Made by a program: the position numbers and the translations under genes. Below, piece after piece: positions 8,784 to 16,342 of a DNA stretch of 64,000 nucleotides (position 1 is its first letter; the number at the start of each line of letters is the position of its first letter). The notes under the pieces were generated by a model. The model searched no databases. It was not told where the DNA came from and saw only the letters and a program-made list of their open reading frames with translations. The stretch is from Flavobacterium salilacus subsp. salilacus (GTDB lineage Bacteria > Bacteroidota > Bacteroidia > Flavobacteriales > Flavobacteriaceae), in the NCBI RefSeq assembly GCF_004634195.1, contig NZ_SKBP01000003.1:186001-250000 (forward strand), read 5' to 3'.

Positions 8784-9266
8784 ATGTACGTTCCCTTTGA
8801 AACATTACCCGAAGAGTCAAGAATCTGGATATACCAATCCGATCGTAAATTTTCGGATACAGAAATAGCAGAGATTGAAGAAGCTCTGAAAGAATTTATA
8901 GAAAACTGGGCAGCACATGGTACAGGGCTTGAAGCTTCGTTTATTACTAAATACAACCGTTTTATCATTATTGCCGTAAATCAGGATATACAACAAGCAA
9001 CAGGTTGTTCTATTGATGCATCGGTACATTTTATACAAGAACTTGAAAAGAAGTATAATGTATCACTTTTAGATAAAATGAATGTGACCTTTAAGTTGGG
9101 CGAACATATAGCATATAAGCCACTTATCGATTTTAAAAAGATGGCTAAAGACAAGGCGGTTTCAGCTAATACCATTGTATTCAATAATCTTGTAAATACA
9201 GTAGGCGAGTGGCAGGATTTTTGGGAAGTTCCCGCCGGAGAGAGCTGGCACAGCCGCTTCTTTTAA
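8784..9266 (+). CDS. Conserved flavobacterial protein of unknown function (often labelled ABC transporter ATPase)
   Basis: The 160-residue cytosolic protein is well conserved in flavobacteria directly after the Fe-S operon, as here (ten-base gap). It has no Walker A, signature or Walker B motif, so the name ABC transporter ATPase, which I recall for relatives, is not supported. It contains acidic helices (TEIAEIEEALKEFIENW), a beta-rich core (FIIIAVNQD) and a C-terminal WQDFWEVPAGESWHSRFF tail with several aromatics. The FF end is unusual and may be a docking or degradation signal. The function is unknown. A stem-loop follows at 9300-9330. Confidence 0.8.
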   Translation: MYVPFETLPEESRIWIYQSDRKFSDTEIAEIEEALKEFIENWAAHGTGLEASFITKYNRFIIIAVNQDIQQATGCSIDASVHFIQELEKKYNVSLLDKMNVTFKLGEHIAYKPLIDFKKMAKDKAVSANTIVFNNLVNTVGEWQDFWEVPAGESWHSRFF

Positions 9267-9299
9267 CAGAGTAGTTTTTTTTCACTCTCAAAAAAATAA

Positions 9300-9330
9300 A
9301 ATCATCATTAACGCAGCGATAATGATGATT
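9300..9330 (+). terminator. Stem-loop after the Fe-S operon
   Basis: An 11-base perfect stem (AATCATCATTA / TAATGATGATT) encloses a nine-base loop. It is AT-rich and lacks a clean T-run, so it is a weak terminator or mRNA-stabilising hairpin between the operon and the GH3 gene. Confidence 0.4.
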
Positions 9331-9356
9331 TACTATTTATAAAACAAATACATTAC

Positions 9357-12311
9357 ATGCGGCTATCCATACTATTTTTTCTTTTATGCATCCGGTTTGC
9401 CTTTGCGCAGCAGGATATGGTTTTTAATGATTACAAAACTCCGATAGAAAAGCAGTGGGTAGATAGCCTTTATAATACACTTTCTTTTGAAGAAAGAGTA
9501 GGGCAGTTGTTTATGGTGGCAGCTTATTCCAATAAAGACTCCGCACATATAAAAAGTATTGATAGACTGATAACCGAGAACAAAATAGGCGGACTTATCT
9601 TTTTTCAGGGAGGTCCTGTACGTCAGGCTAAGTTGACTAACCGTTATCAATCAGAATCAAAAATACCCCTTTTTATAGGTATTGATGCCGAATGGGGGCT
9701 TAGCATGCGCCTTGACTCTACCTACCGTTATCCTTGGAATATGACATTGGGCGCGGTGCAAGATATGAGCCTTATAGAAACTATGGGCGAGCAAATGGGC
9801 ATTCAATCCAACCGTATGGGTATTCATTTTAATTTTGCCCCTGTGTTGGATGTAAACACTAATCCGCTTAACCCCATCATAGGCAATCGCTCTTTTGGTG
9901 AAGACAAAGTAAATGTAACCCGCCGAGCATCAGCTTTAATGCGCGGTTTGCAAAGTCAGGGGGTGTATGCCACGGGCAAACACTTTCCGGGTCATGGTGA
10001 TACAGCTACCGATTCGCACTACTCATTACCCTATCTTCCTTTTAATAAAGAAAGACTGGAAAGTATAGAGTTTTACCCGTACAAAACATTGTTTAACGAG
10101 GGGCTTGCCAGCATTATGGTGGCGCACCTTAACGTGCCCAGTATAGAGCCCACGCCAAATTATCCTACTTCGTTATCCTATAATGTAGTAACCAATATTG
10201 TACAAAAAGAGTTGGGTTTTAAAGGTTTGATTTTTACAGATGCATTAAACATGAAAGCTGCCAGCAGCTTTATGCAACCCGGAGATATTGACCTCGAGGC
10301 TTTTTTGGCAGGTAACGATGTGTTACTGTTTACCGAAAATGTACCCGTGGCAATAGAACGTTTTTGTACAGCTTATTATGACAGCGGTGTTCTTTCGGAG
10401 GCGCGACTGGCATATTCTGTAAAAAAAATACTGGCTTATAAGTACAGAGTAAGGCTTAATAAGTACAAGCCCATTGAGCTTCAACATTTATACAGTGATT
10501 TGAACACGCATGAATTTGAAGATTTGAATTATAAATTATATGAAAATGCGGTTACTGTACTAAAAAATGACCGAAATCTTATGCCTTTTCCTCATCTGGA
10601 AGATGAAAAGATTGCCTATGTGAAAATGGGCGATGATGACGGTTTCGATTATTTAACCACGCTTCAAAAATATACAGCGGTTACTGAGGTAAACGAAGAA
10701 ACCCTCGAATTGCTTATGCAAGAGCTAAGGCGTTACAGTACCGTAATTATAGGTTTTCATAAAGCTGACGGAGCTTGGAAGAAACATGATTTTACCGAAA
10801 AAGAGCTGACTTGGCTTGATGCTATTGCCAAGCAAAAAAGGGTAATACTCACGGTATTTGCAAAGCCTTATACACTTAATTCTATTAAAGATTTTAGCGA
10901 TATAGAGGGGCTTGTGCTTGGTTATCAAAACAATACTATTGCCCAAACCGTAGCTGCCGAAGTTGTTTTCGGGGCTTTGGGGGCTAAGGGTAAAATTCCC
11001 GTTTCTATAGGCAGTACGTTTACGGTAAACGATGGGATAGATACTGAAGCATTGGGAAGAATGGGCTTTACCACACCACACAATGTGGGTATGAATGCCG
11101 CTATGCTTACAAATATAGATTTGATTGCCCAGAAAGCTATCAATGAAAAAATGACACCCGGACTTCAGGTACTGGTGGCACGCAGGGGTAAGGTATTTTA
11201 TCAAAAATCATTTGGATATCATACTTATGATAAAGAGATGCCGGTAAAAAACTCCGATATTTATGATGTAGCTTCGCTCACTAAAATACTGGCTACATTG
11301 CCTAACCTGATGCAGCTTTATGATAAAGGAGAGATTAAGCAGGATACTAAGTTAGGTAAAATGCTCCGCGAATTTTCCCGAACCAATAAAAAGAATATCA
11401 CGCTGAAAGATATGTTGTTGCACCAAGCGCGTTTTCAGCCTTGGGAACCCTTTTATAAAGAAACGCTGGATAGTAATAACCAGCCCGATTCCTTATACTA
11501 CAAAAAAGCATACAGCCCCGAATTTCCGTATCAGGTTGCCGAAAACCTGTATATAAGAAAAGACTATCCTGATACTATAATTGCACGTATTGCCGAAAGC
11601 AAGTTATTACCCAAAAAAGAATATAAGTACAGCGATTTTACTTTCATCATTTTAAAAAAATATCTTGAAAATAAAGCGGGAAAACCTCTGGATGTATTGA
11701 GTGATGAGGCTTTTTATAAACCACTGGGTGCTGCCTATACTACCTATAACCCATTGCGTAAATTTGATATGTGTATCATTCCCCCTACAGAGGTAGATAA
11801 TTACTACCGCTATCAGATAATACAGGGCTATGTGCACGATATGACTGCCGCTATGGAAGATGGCGTTGGCGGGCATGCCGGGGTATTCTCTAACGCTATG
11901 GATGTAGCTAAAATAATGCAGCTATATCTTAACAAAGGTACGTATGCCGGTAAGCGTTATTTCTCTGAAAAAACTTTTGATACTTTTAATACCTGTTATG
12001 CCTGTAAGGATGGTAACAGGCGCGGGTTGGGTTTAGACAAGCCACAAATAGACAAACCGGGACCTACCTGCGATTGTGTTTCCAAAAGCAGTTTTGGGCA
12101 TACAGGTTTTACAGGCACTATGGCATGGGCTGACCCTGAAACGGAGATTGTATATGTTTTTCTTTCTAACAGAACATACCCCGAAGCAGGGGATAACAAA
12201 CTCTCAAAAAATAATATAAGAGAAGACATACAAAAGATAATTCAGGAGTCGATACTGCAGGAAGAACTGCCTGACGAAAAACCGCTTAATACAATAAATT
12301 TAAATAAATAA
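9357..12311 (+). CDS. Fused GH3 (NagZ-like) glycosidase and class C beta-lactamase-fold serine hydrolase
   Basis: The 984-residue exported protein starts with a signal peptide (about 1-18, ending FAFAQ). The N-terminal GH3 barrel (about 30-370) has the NagZ signature KHFPGHGDTATDSH at 208-221, with the Asp/His general acid-base dyad, and the nucleophile Asp295 in TDALNMKA. A GH3 C-terminal domain (about 390-570) links to a penicillin-binding/beta-lactamase fold (about 600-960) with SLTK (Ser640, Lys643), YSD (Tyr758) and HTG (915-917) in place of KTG. The fusion suggests removal of GlcNAc and trimming of peptide or ester groups on the same muropeptide in the periplasm. Such fusions are known in Bacteroidota; the second activity is inferred. 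It is followed five bases later by the DUF1801 gene. Confidence 0.9.
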   Translation: MRLSILFFLLCIRFAFAQQDMVFNDYKTPIEKQWVDSLYNTLSFEERVGQLFMVAAYSNKDSAHIKSIDRLITENKIGGLIFFQGGPVRQAKLTNRYQSESKIPLFIGIDAEWGLSMRLDSTYRYPWNMTLGAVQDMSLIETMGEQMGIQSNRMGIHFNFAPVLDVNTNPLNPIIGNRSFGEDKVNVTRRASALMRGLQSQGVYATGKHFPGHGDTATDSHYSLPYLPFNKERLESIEFYPYKTLFNEGLASIMVAHLNVPSIEPTPNYPTSLSYNVVTNIVQKELGFKGLIFTDALNMKAASSFMQPGDIDLEAFLAGNDVLLFTENVPVAIERFCTAYYDSGVLSEARLAYSVKKILAYKYRVRLNKYKPIELQHLYSDLNTHEFEDLNYKLYENAVTVLKNDRNLMPFPHLEDEKIAYVKMGDDDGFDYLTTLQKYTAVTEVNEETLELLMQELRRYSTVIIGFHKADGAWKKHDFTEKELTWLDAIAKQKRVILTVFAKPYTLNSIKDFSDIEGLVLGYQNNTIAQTVAAEVVFGALGAKGKIPVSIGSTFTVNDGIDTEALGRMGFTTPHNVGMNAAMLTNIDLIAQKAINEKMTPGLQVLVARRGKVFYQKSFGYHTYDKEMPVKNSDIYDVASLTKILATLPNLMQLYDKGEIKQDTKLGKMLREFSRTNKKNITLKDMLLHQARFQPWEPFYKETLDSNNQPDSLYYKKAYSPEFPYQVAENLYIRKDYPDTIIARIAESKLLPKKEYKYSDFTFIILKKYLENKAGKPLDVLSDEAFYKPLGAAYTTYNPLRKFDMCIIPPTEVDNYYRYQIIQGYVHDMTAAMEDGVGGHAGVFSNAMDVAKIMQLYLNKGTYAGKRYFSEKTFDTFNTCYACKDGNRRGLGLDKPQIDKPGPTCDCVSKSSFGHTGFTGTMAWADPETEIVYVFLSNRTYPEAGDNKLSKNNIREDIQKIIQESILQEELPDEKPLNTINLNK

Positions 12312-12316
12312 TACCG

Positions 12317-12772
12317 ATGCAGTCTAAAGCTACCACACCTGCGGAATATATGGATTCTTTACCGGAAGACAGGAAGCCCGCTATGGAAAAACTTCGTAAT
12401 GTTATTTTAGAAAATTTACCCAAAGGATTTCAGGAAGGTATGGGATACGGTATGCTGGGCTACGCAGTGCCCCATTCATTATACCCGCCGGGGTATCATT
12501 GCGACCCGAAAATTCCGTTGCCTTTTATGAGCATTGCTTCGCAAAAAAACTTTATAGCATTTTATCACATGGGTATCTATTCGGATAAGGATTTATACCA
12601 ATGGTTTGTAACCGAATATCCTAAGCACAGTAAATATAAACTGGATATGGGTAAGAGTTGTGTGCGCTTTAAAAAGCCCGACGCCATACCCTTTGAACTG
12701 ATAGGACAACTGGTAGTCAAGATTACGCCGGAGCAATGGATTGCTACCTATGAGTCGCATATAAAACGATAA
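12317..12772 (+). CDS. DUF1801 domain protein (YdhG-like)
   Basis: The 151-residue cytosolic protein matches the DUF1801 pattern: a helical start (TPAEYMDSLPEDRKPAMEKLR), a central beta-sheet with FMSIASQKNFIAFYHMGIY and a SCVRFKK strand before the C-terminal helix. The fold is related to the frataxin-like/YdeI group; no enzymatic activity is established. It lies five bases after the GH3 fusion gene, so the two are probably co-transcribed, and a terminator follows at 12806. No catalytic residues can be named. Confidence 0.8.
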   Translation: MQSKATTPAEYMDSLPEDRKPAMEKLRNVILENLPKGFQEGMGYGMLGYAVPHSLYPPGYHCDPKIPLPFMSIASQKNFIAFYHMGIYSDKDLYQWFVTEYPKHSKYKLDMGKSCVRFKKPDAIPFELIGQLVVKITPEQWIATYESHIKR

Positions 12773-12805
12773 TATGCCAATGCTATACATACGTTAATTT
12801 CATCT

Positions 12806-12831
12806 AAAAACAGGTATAGCCTGTTTTTTTT
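12806..12831 (+). terminator. Intrinsic terminator after the DUF1801 gene
   Basis: The stem AAAAACAGG / CCTGTTTTT has a five-base loop (TATAG) and runs into a T-tract. It separates the GH3-DUF1801 pair from bshA. Confidence 0.75.
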
Positions 12832-12863
12832 ATTTAAATTCGTTATCTCATTTATTACAATCT

Positions 12864-13997
12864 ATGAAAATCGCAATAGTATGTTACCCCACCTTTGGCG
12901 GTAGTGGTGTTGTAGCTACCGAACTGGGTTTGGAGCTGGCACGCAGGGGGCACGAAATACACTTTATAACCTACAGCCAGCCAGTACGTCTGGCATTATT
13001 AAGTCCTAACATACATTATCACGAAGTACACGTACCGGAATATCCATTGTTTCATTATCAGCCTTATGAGCTGGCACTTTCCAGTAAGTTAGTTGATATG
13101 GTAAAACTGCATGATATAGAGTTACTGCATGTGCATTATGCCATTCCGCATGCTTATGCGGGCTATATGGCTAAGAAAATGCTGAAAGAGCAGGGCATAC
13201 ACATCCCTATGGTTACAACCCTGCATGGTACTGATATTACACTGGTTGGCAACCACCCTACCTATAAACCTGCCGTAAGTTTCAGCATCAATCATTCCGA
13301 TGTGGTTACATCGGTATCTCAAAACCTGAAAGAGGAAACCTACAGGCTTTTTGATATAAAAAGAGATATTACGGTAATACCCAATTTTATTGAGCTTGAT
13401 AAGAAAAAAATGGATACAACATCCGAGTGTCATCGCTCTATGATGGCTACCGAAACCCAAAAGATAGTAACCCATATCAGTAACTTCAGGAAAGTAAAGC
13501 GTATTCCTGATGTTATTAAAATATTTTATAATATCCAAAAAGTACTGCCTGCCAAGTTGATGATGGTGGGCGACGGTCCTGAAAAAGCTGCTGCGGAGAC
13601 ATTATGCGAGGAGTTGGGTATCAGCGATAAAGTAATATTTTTTGGCAACAGTAATGAGATAGATAAAATACTATGTTTTACTGATTTGTTTTTGCTTCCT
13701 TCGGAAACAGAGAGTTTCGGGCTTGCAGCACTGGAGGCTATGGCATGCGGAGCACCCGTTATATCTACCAACAGTGGTGGGCTTCCCGAAGTAAACCGCG
13801 AAGGATATTCGGGATATCTGGGTAATGTGGGGGATGTGGAGTATATGGCACAAAAAGCGATATCGATACTCTCGGACGATGAGGTATTATATGAATTTAA
13901 ATCGAATGCCCTAAAAGTGGCACAGGAATTTGATATAAAAAATATTATGCCACTATATGAAAACTTATACAGAAAAGCTTTAAAACAATTAGTATGA
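12864..13997 (+). CDS. bshA: N-acetyl-alpha-D-glucosaminyl L-malate synthase (bacillithiol step 1)
   Basis: This GT4 glycosyltransferase joins UDP-GlcNAc and L-malate, the first step of bacillithiol synthesis. It has 377 residues, the usual length. The N-terminus has the nucleotide-sugar loop FGGSGVVATEL (Gly12-Gly13) and the acceptor-side HVHYAIPHAYAG and LHGTDITLVG motifs. The C-terminal Rossmann domain has the GT4 E-x7-E motif (Glu283 and Glu291 in ETESFGLAALEA) followed by GAPVISTNSGGLPE. The similarity to BshA across the whole length separates it from general GT4 enzymes. bshB and bshC are not in the window. The next gene overlaps it by four bases (ATGA). Confidence 0.93.
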   Translation: MKIAIVCYPTFGGSGVVATELGLELARRGHEIHFITYSQPVRLALLSPNIHYHEVHVPEYPLFHYQPYELALSSKLVDMVKLHDIELLHVHYAIPHAYAGYMAKKMLKEQGIHIPMVTTLHGTDITLVGNHPTYKPAVSFSINHSDVVTSVSQNLKEETYRLFDIKRDITVIPNFIELDKKKMDTTSECHRSMMATETQKIVTHISNFRKVKRIPDVIKIFYNIQKVLPAKLMMVGDGPEKAAAETLCEELGISDKVIFFGNSNEIDKILCFTDLFLLPSETESFGLAALEAMACGAPVISTNSGGLPEVNREGYSGYLGNVGDVEYMAQKAISILSDDEVLYEFKSNALKVAQEFDIKNIMPLYENLYRKALKQLV

Positions 13998-14425
13998 AAA
14001 AAATAATAGCACTTAGTTTATTGATAGTATTAACCGTTGGCTGTAAATGCAAAAAGTCAGCAGCGGAGAATGGTGACTTTACCATCTTAAAAGAAAACGG
14101 TTATGGAGGTAAGGATACCGAATCGCATCAGTTAGTAAATAATCAATCAGAGTTTGAAGCATTATGCAATGAACTTACTATAGAGGAAGTACCTGAAGTG
14201 GATTTTTCTAAAAACAGCGTGGTAGCTGTGTTTATGGGGCAAAAAAGAAGCGGAGGTTATAGTATAACCATCAAAAAGGTAGAAATTGACGGTAATACGG
14301 CAAATATTTTGGTTAAAAATACAGTACCCGAACCCGGAGCAATGGTTACTATGGCACTAACCGCCCCCTATTGTATGGCAGTTATACCTAAAACTGAAAA
14401 AGTAACAGTTAAAGAGACCCTGTAA
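13994..14425 (+). CDS. PrcB_C-domain lipoprotein
   Basis: The 143-residue protein has a lipoprotein signal with lipobox LTVGC (Cys17). A small beta-sandwich domain follows with the motif KNSVVAVFMGQKRSGGYSI, typical of PrcB_C, the domain first seen in the Treponema dentilisin protease complex. It is probably an inner- or outer-leaflet lipoprotein facing the periplasm. The start overlaps the bshA stop by four bases, implying coupling. Why it is linked to bacillithiol synthesis is unclear. Its stop codon lies inside a hairpin shared with the convergent gene. Confidence 0.75.
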   Translation: MKKIIALSLLIVLTVGCKCKKSAAENGDFTILKENGYGGKDTESHQLVNNQSEFEALCNELTIEEVPEVDFSKNSVVAVFMGQKRSGGYSITIKKVEIDGNTANILVKNTVPEPGAMVTMALTAPYCMAVIPKTEKVTVKETL

Positions 14426-14444
14426 AAATGTAATTTTTACGGGG
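14418..14444. terminator. Hairpin spanning both stop codons of convergent genes
   Basis: CCCTGTAAAAAT (14418-14429) pairs with ATTTTTACGGGG (14433-14444) around a three-base loop, with one G-T wobble. The hairpin contains the stop of the PrcB-like gene (14423-14425) and the last codons and stop of the convergent gene at 14437. It can serve as a compact bidirectional terminator. Confidence 0.5.
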
Positions 14445-15282
14445 CTATAAGGGCTATCTCTACATATACCGGCAAATGGTCTGAGGGGTATCGGCAGTCT
14501 TCAGAGTCGCTTAGTACAGCGTATTTTAGTACTTCTACACCTTCGGTCGGAGTAAAAATATAATCTATCCTGCGGGTTACGGGTTTATTAAACTCAAAAC
14601 CGTTAAACGTACCGCTTGGTCCAAAAGTAAGTTTGGCTAAGTCTTTACTGTCTTTAAGCTCTGTTTTTATTGTAGTTATGGGCTCGCTATTGGGTTCTAA
14701 GTTAAAATCGCCTGTAAGCACAAACGGGTAATTTTGTTTGTTGAGTTCTTTTATCTTTTTCAGGATAAGCTGTGCACTTTCTTTTCGTGCAACAGTCCCC
14801 ACATGGTCAAAATGGGTATTAAAAACCCATATTTTTTGTTTTGTTTTTAAATCTTCAAACAAACCATAGGTACAAATTCTTTTGCAGGCAGCATCCCAGC
14901 CCATCGAAGGAGCATCAGGTGTTTCTGATAGCCAAAATGTTGACTGTTGTACTACTTTATATTTTTTGATATTATAAAATATAGCCGAATATTCGCCCTC
15001 ATATTTTCCGTCATCTCGTCCCACTCCAATAGCATCATATTGATTGTTAAAATAAAGCAGCAGGTGTATCATTTGCTTTGGTAAGGCTTCCTGAACCCCC
15101 ATAAAGTCAGGTTCATAAAATTTTACCTGTTGTGTTAAAAACTCTTTTCGGTTGTCCCAACGGTTTTCGCCGTCGCTTTCCACATCCAGCCTTATATTAT
15201 AGCTCATTACTTTAATATGTTGGCTATAAACGCATAGTGGTAATAACATCATGAGTGCAAGAAAGAGATACCGGTTTTTCAT
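14437..15282 (-). CDS. Secreted endonuclease/exonuclease/phosphatase family protein
   Basis: The 281-residue protein has a signal peptide (about 1-20, ending VYSQ) and a complete EEP metal-dependent phosphodiesterase fold: MSYNIRLD near 27-33, MGVQEAL with the metal-binding Glu, NTHFDHVG, TGDFNLEPNS, and the terminal SDHLPVY with the catalytic His. The family includes DNase I, sphingomyelinase and sugar-phosphate phosphatases. The substrate cannot be told from sequence, and export points to extracytoplasmic phosphoesters. Its start overlaps the stop of the upstream small gene (TAATG), so the two form an operon. Confidence 0.88.
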   Translation of the reverse strand: MKNRYLFLALMMLLPLCVYSQHIKVMSYNIRLDVESDGENRWDNRKEFLTQQVKFYEPDFMGVQEALPKQMIHLLLYFNNQYDAIGVGRDDGKYEGEYSAIFYNIKKYKVVQQSTFWLSETPDAPSMGWDAACKRICTYGLFEDLKTKQKIWVFNTHFDHVGTVARKESAQLILKKIKELNKQNYPFVLTGDFNLEPNSEPITTIKTELKDSKDLAKLTFGPSGTFNGFEFNKPVTRRIDYIFTPTEGVEVLKYAVLSDSEDCRYPSDHLPVYVEIALIAP

Positions 15283-15602
15283 TATTGTTTGTCTTTTCGG
15301 TGCACTAACAGCTTTTCGATAATTTTATTTGCCATTGGGTCAGAGAAACTTTCATCGCCGGTAACCAAAACCCCTTTTATACCGGATGTTGATTCGATAC
15401 CATATACTGTGGCTTCGTCTCCCGGGTCTGATTCCCCTTCATAAAAATAAATATCAGATATTTCAAACTCATCATGATCATATTGATTACCGAGGTTACA
15501 GATCAGTTTATTGTCTTTCAGGTTAAAATCGTTGTCAAATCCTTTTGATCTCAGCTCATTTATGGCTACAGATACGGTTGCATAATGGTATGTTATATTC
15601 AT
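15282..15602 (-). CDS. Conserved small protein of unknown function
   Basis: The 106-residue acidic cytosolic protein begins with a helical segment (TVSVAINELRSKGFDNDFNL) followed by beta-strands (KLICNLGN, FEISDIYFYEG, ATVYGIES, IKGVLVTG). From memory, relatives in flavobacteria are carried as phosphoribosylpyrophosphate synthetase, but the protein is far too short and lacks a PRPP loop, so that name should not be used. It is transcribed just upstream of the nuclease-like gene with a one-base overlap. Confidence 0.7.
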   Translation of the reverse strand: MNITYHYATVSVAINELRSKGFDNDFNLKDNKLICNLGNQYDHDEFEISDIYFYEGESDPGDEATVYGIESTSGIKGVLVTGDESFSDPMANKIIEKLLVHRKDKQ

Positions 15603-15674
15603 AATTTACAATATTTATTGATTATTCTCAAATTTAAAGAAATATACCTGATATTTATTAAAGTTGTTAAAAAT

Positions 15675-15706
15675 AAAAAATCCGGGCTTTGAACCCGGAT
15701 TTTTTT
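15675..15706 (-). terminator. Intrinsic terminator of the DUF4293 gene
   Basis: A stem AAAAAATCCGGG / CCCGGATTTTTT has a seven-base loop. On the minus strand the T-run follows the stem. It lies 27 bases after the DUF4293 stop and could also act in the other direction. Confidence 0.75.
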
Positions 15707-15732
15707 CGCACTAATAAACTAAGTTAAAAGGT

Positions 15733-16155
15733 TTATCGCAGTCGGTCAACTGATTTTACGAGATCTTCATCCTTCTTGATAGCCCTATTGGCAAGGCTTA
15801 AAAAAACGATAGAAACAATAGGAAGAATCATCCCAATACCCTTCTCTGAAACCACCTTTTCAGGGTCGGTCTCTCCGGATAAATTTAGTAACCTGTATAC
15901 AAATAATCCTAATAAAATTAAATTCAATATGATGTTCAGTCTGCCCATTACAAACTGATTTTTTCGTTTCTTAAAAGATACAATACTTATTAACGACAGC
16001 GTTGTACTACCCCCGAAAAGGGCAACAAAAGCAAGATTTTTTACAAAATAATACTCAATCCCGTTTTCAGTAAACCATAACGGAAACACAAAAGGCAGTA
16101 TTCCTGTAACAATAAATGCTATTAATAAATATATTGTTTGTATTCTCTGTAACAT
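15733..16155 (-). CDS. DUF4293 family membrane protein
   Basis: The integral membrane protein has four predicted helices (about 5-25, 42-60, 70-88, 105-122) and a charged C-terminus. DUF4293 proteins begin with MIQRIQTVYLL; here MLQRIQTIYLL, which sets the start at 16155 rather than the ATG seven codons upstream. Its place next to and divergent from rho is a conserved arrangement in Bacteroidota. The function is unknown. Confidence 0.85.
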   Translation of the reverse strand: MLQRIQTIYLLIAFIVTGILPFVFPLWFTENGIEYYFVKNLAFVALFGGSTTLSLISIVSFKKRKNQFVMGRLNIILNLILLGLFVYRLLNLSGETDPEKVVSEKGIGMILPIVSIVFLSLANRAIKKDEDLVKSVDRLR

Positions 16156-16342
16156 TGTTGCATATTTGCTGCACAAAAATATGGTTTCTTTTTAAAAAAT
16201 ACTATTGTAACTAAAAATAAATTTGTAATATTGCATAACTTATTCATAACTACTTCATTCTGCGAAGTATTATATCTACAAAACAAAGACATACCCTCCA
16301 CACCACATAAAGACACCACTCTAATTTAACCAAAAATTATAA

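Noticed and set aside
8784-9266. ABC transporter ATPase
   Set aside because: No Walker A, Walker B or signature motif in the 160 residues.
10725-11204. 159-residue minus-strand ORF inside the GH3 fusion
   Set aside because: Antisense to the GH3 C-terminal domain; composition typical of a shadow frame.
16201-16225. Full rho promoter at TAAATTTG 16218-16225
   Set aside because: The only nearby TTG (16205-16207) leaves a ten-base spacer, shorter than the 17-23 bases required; only the -7-like box was kept as a comment.
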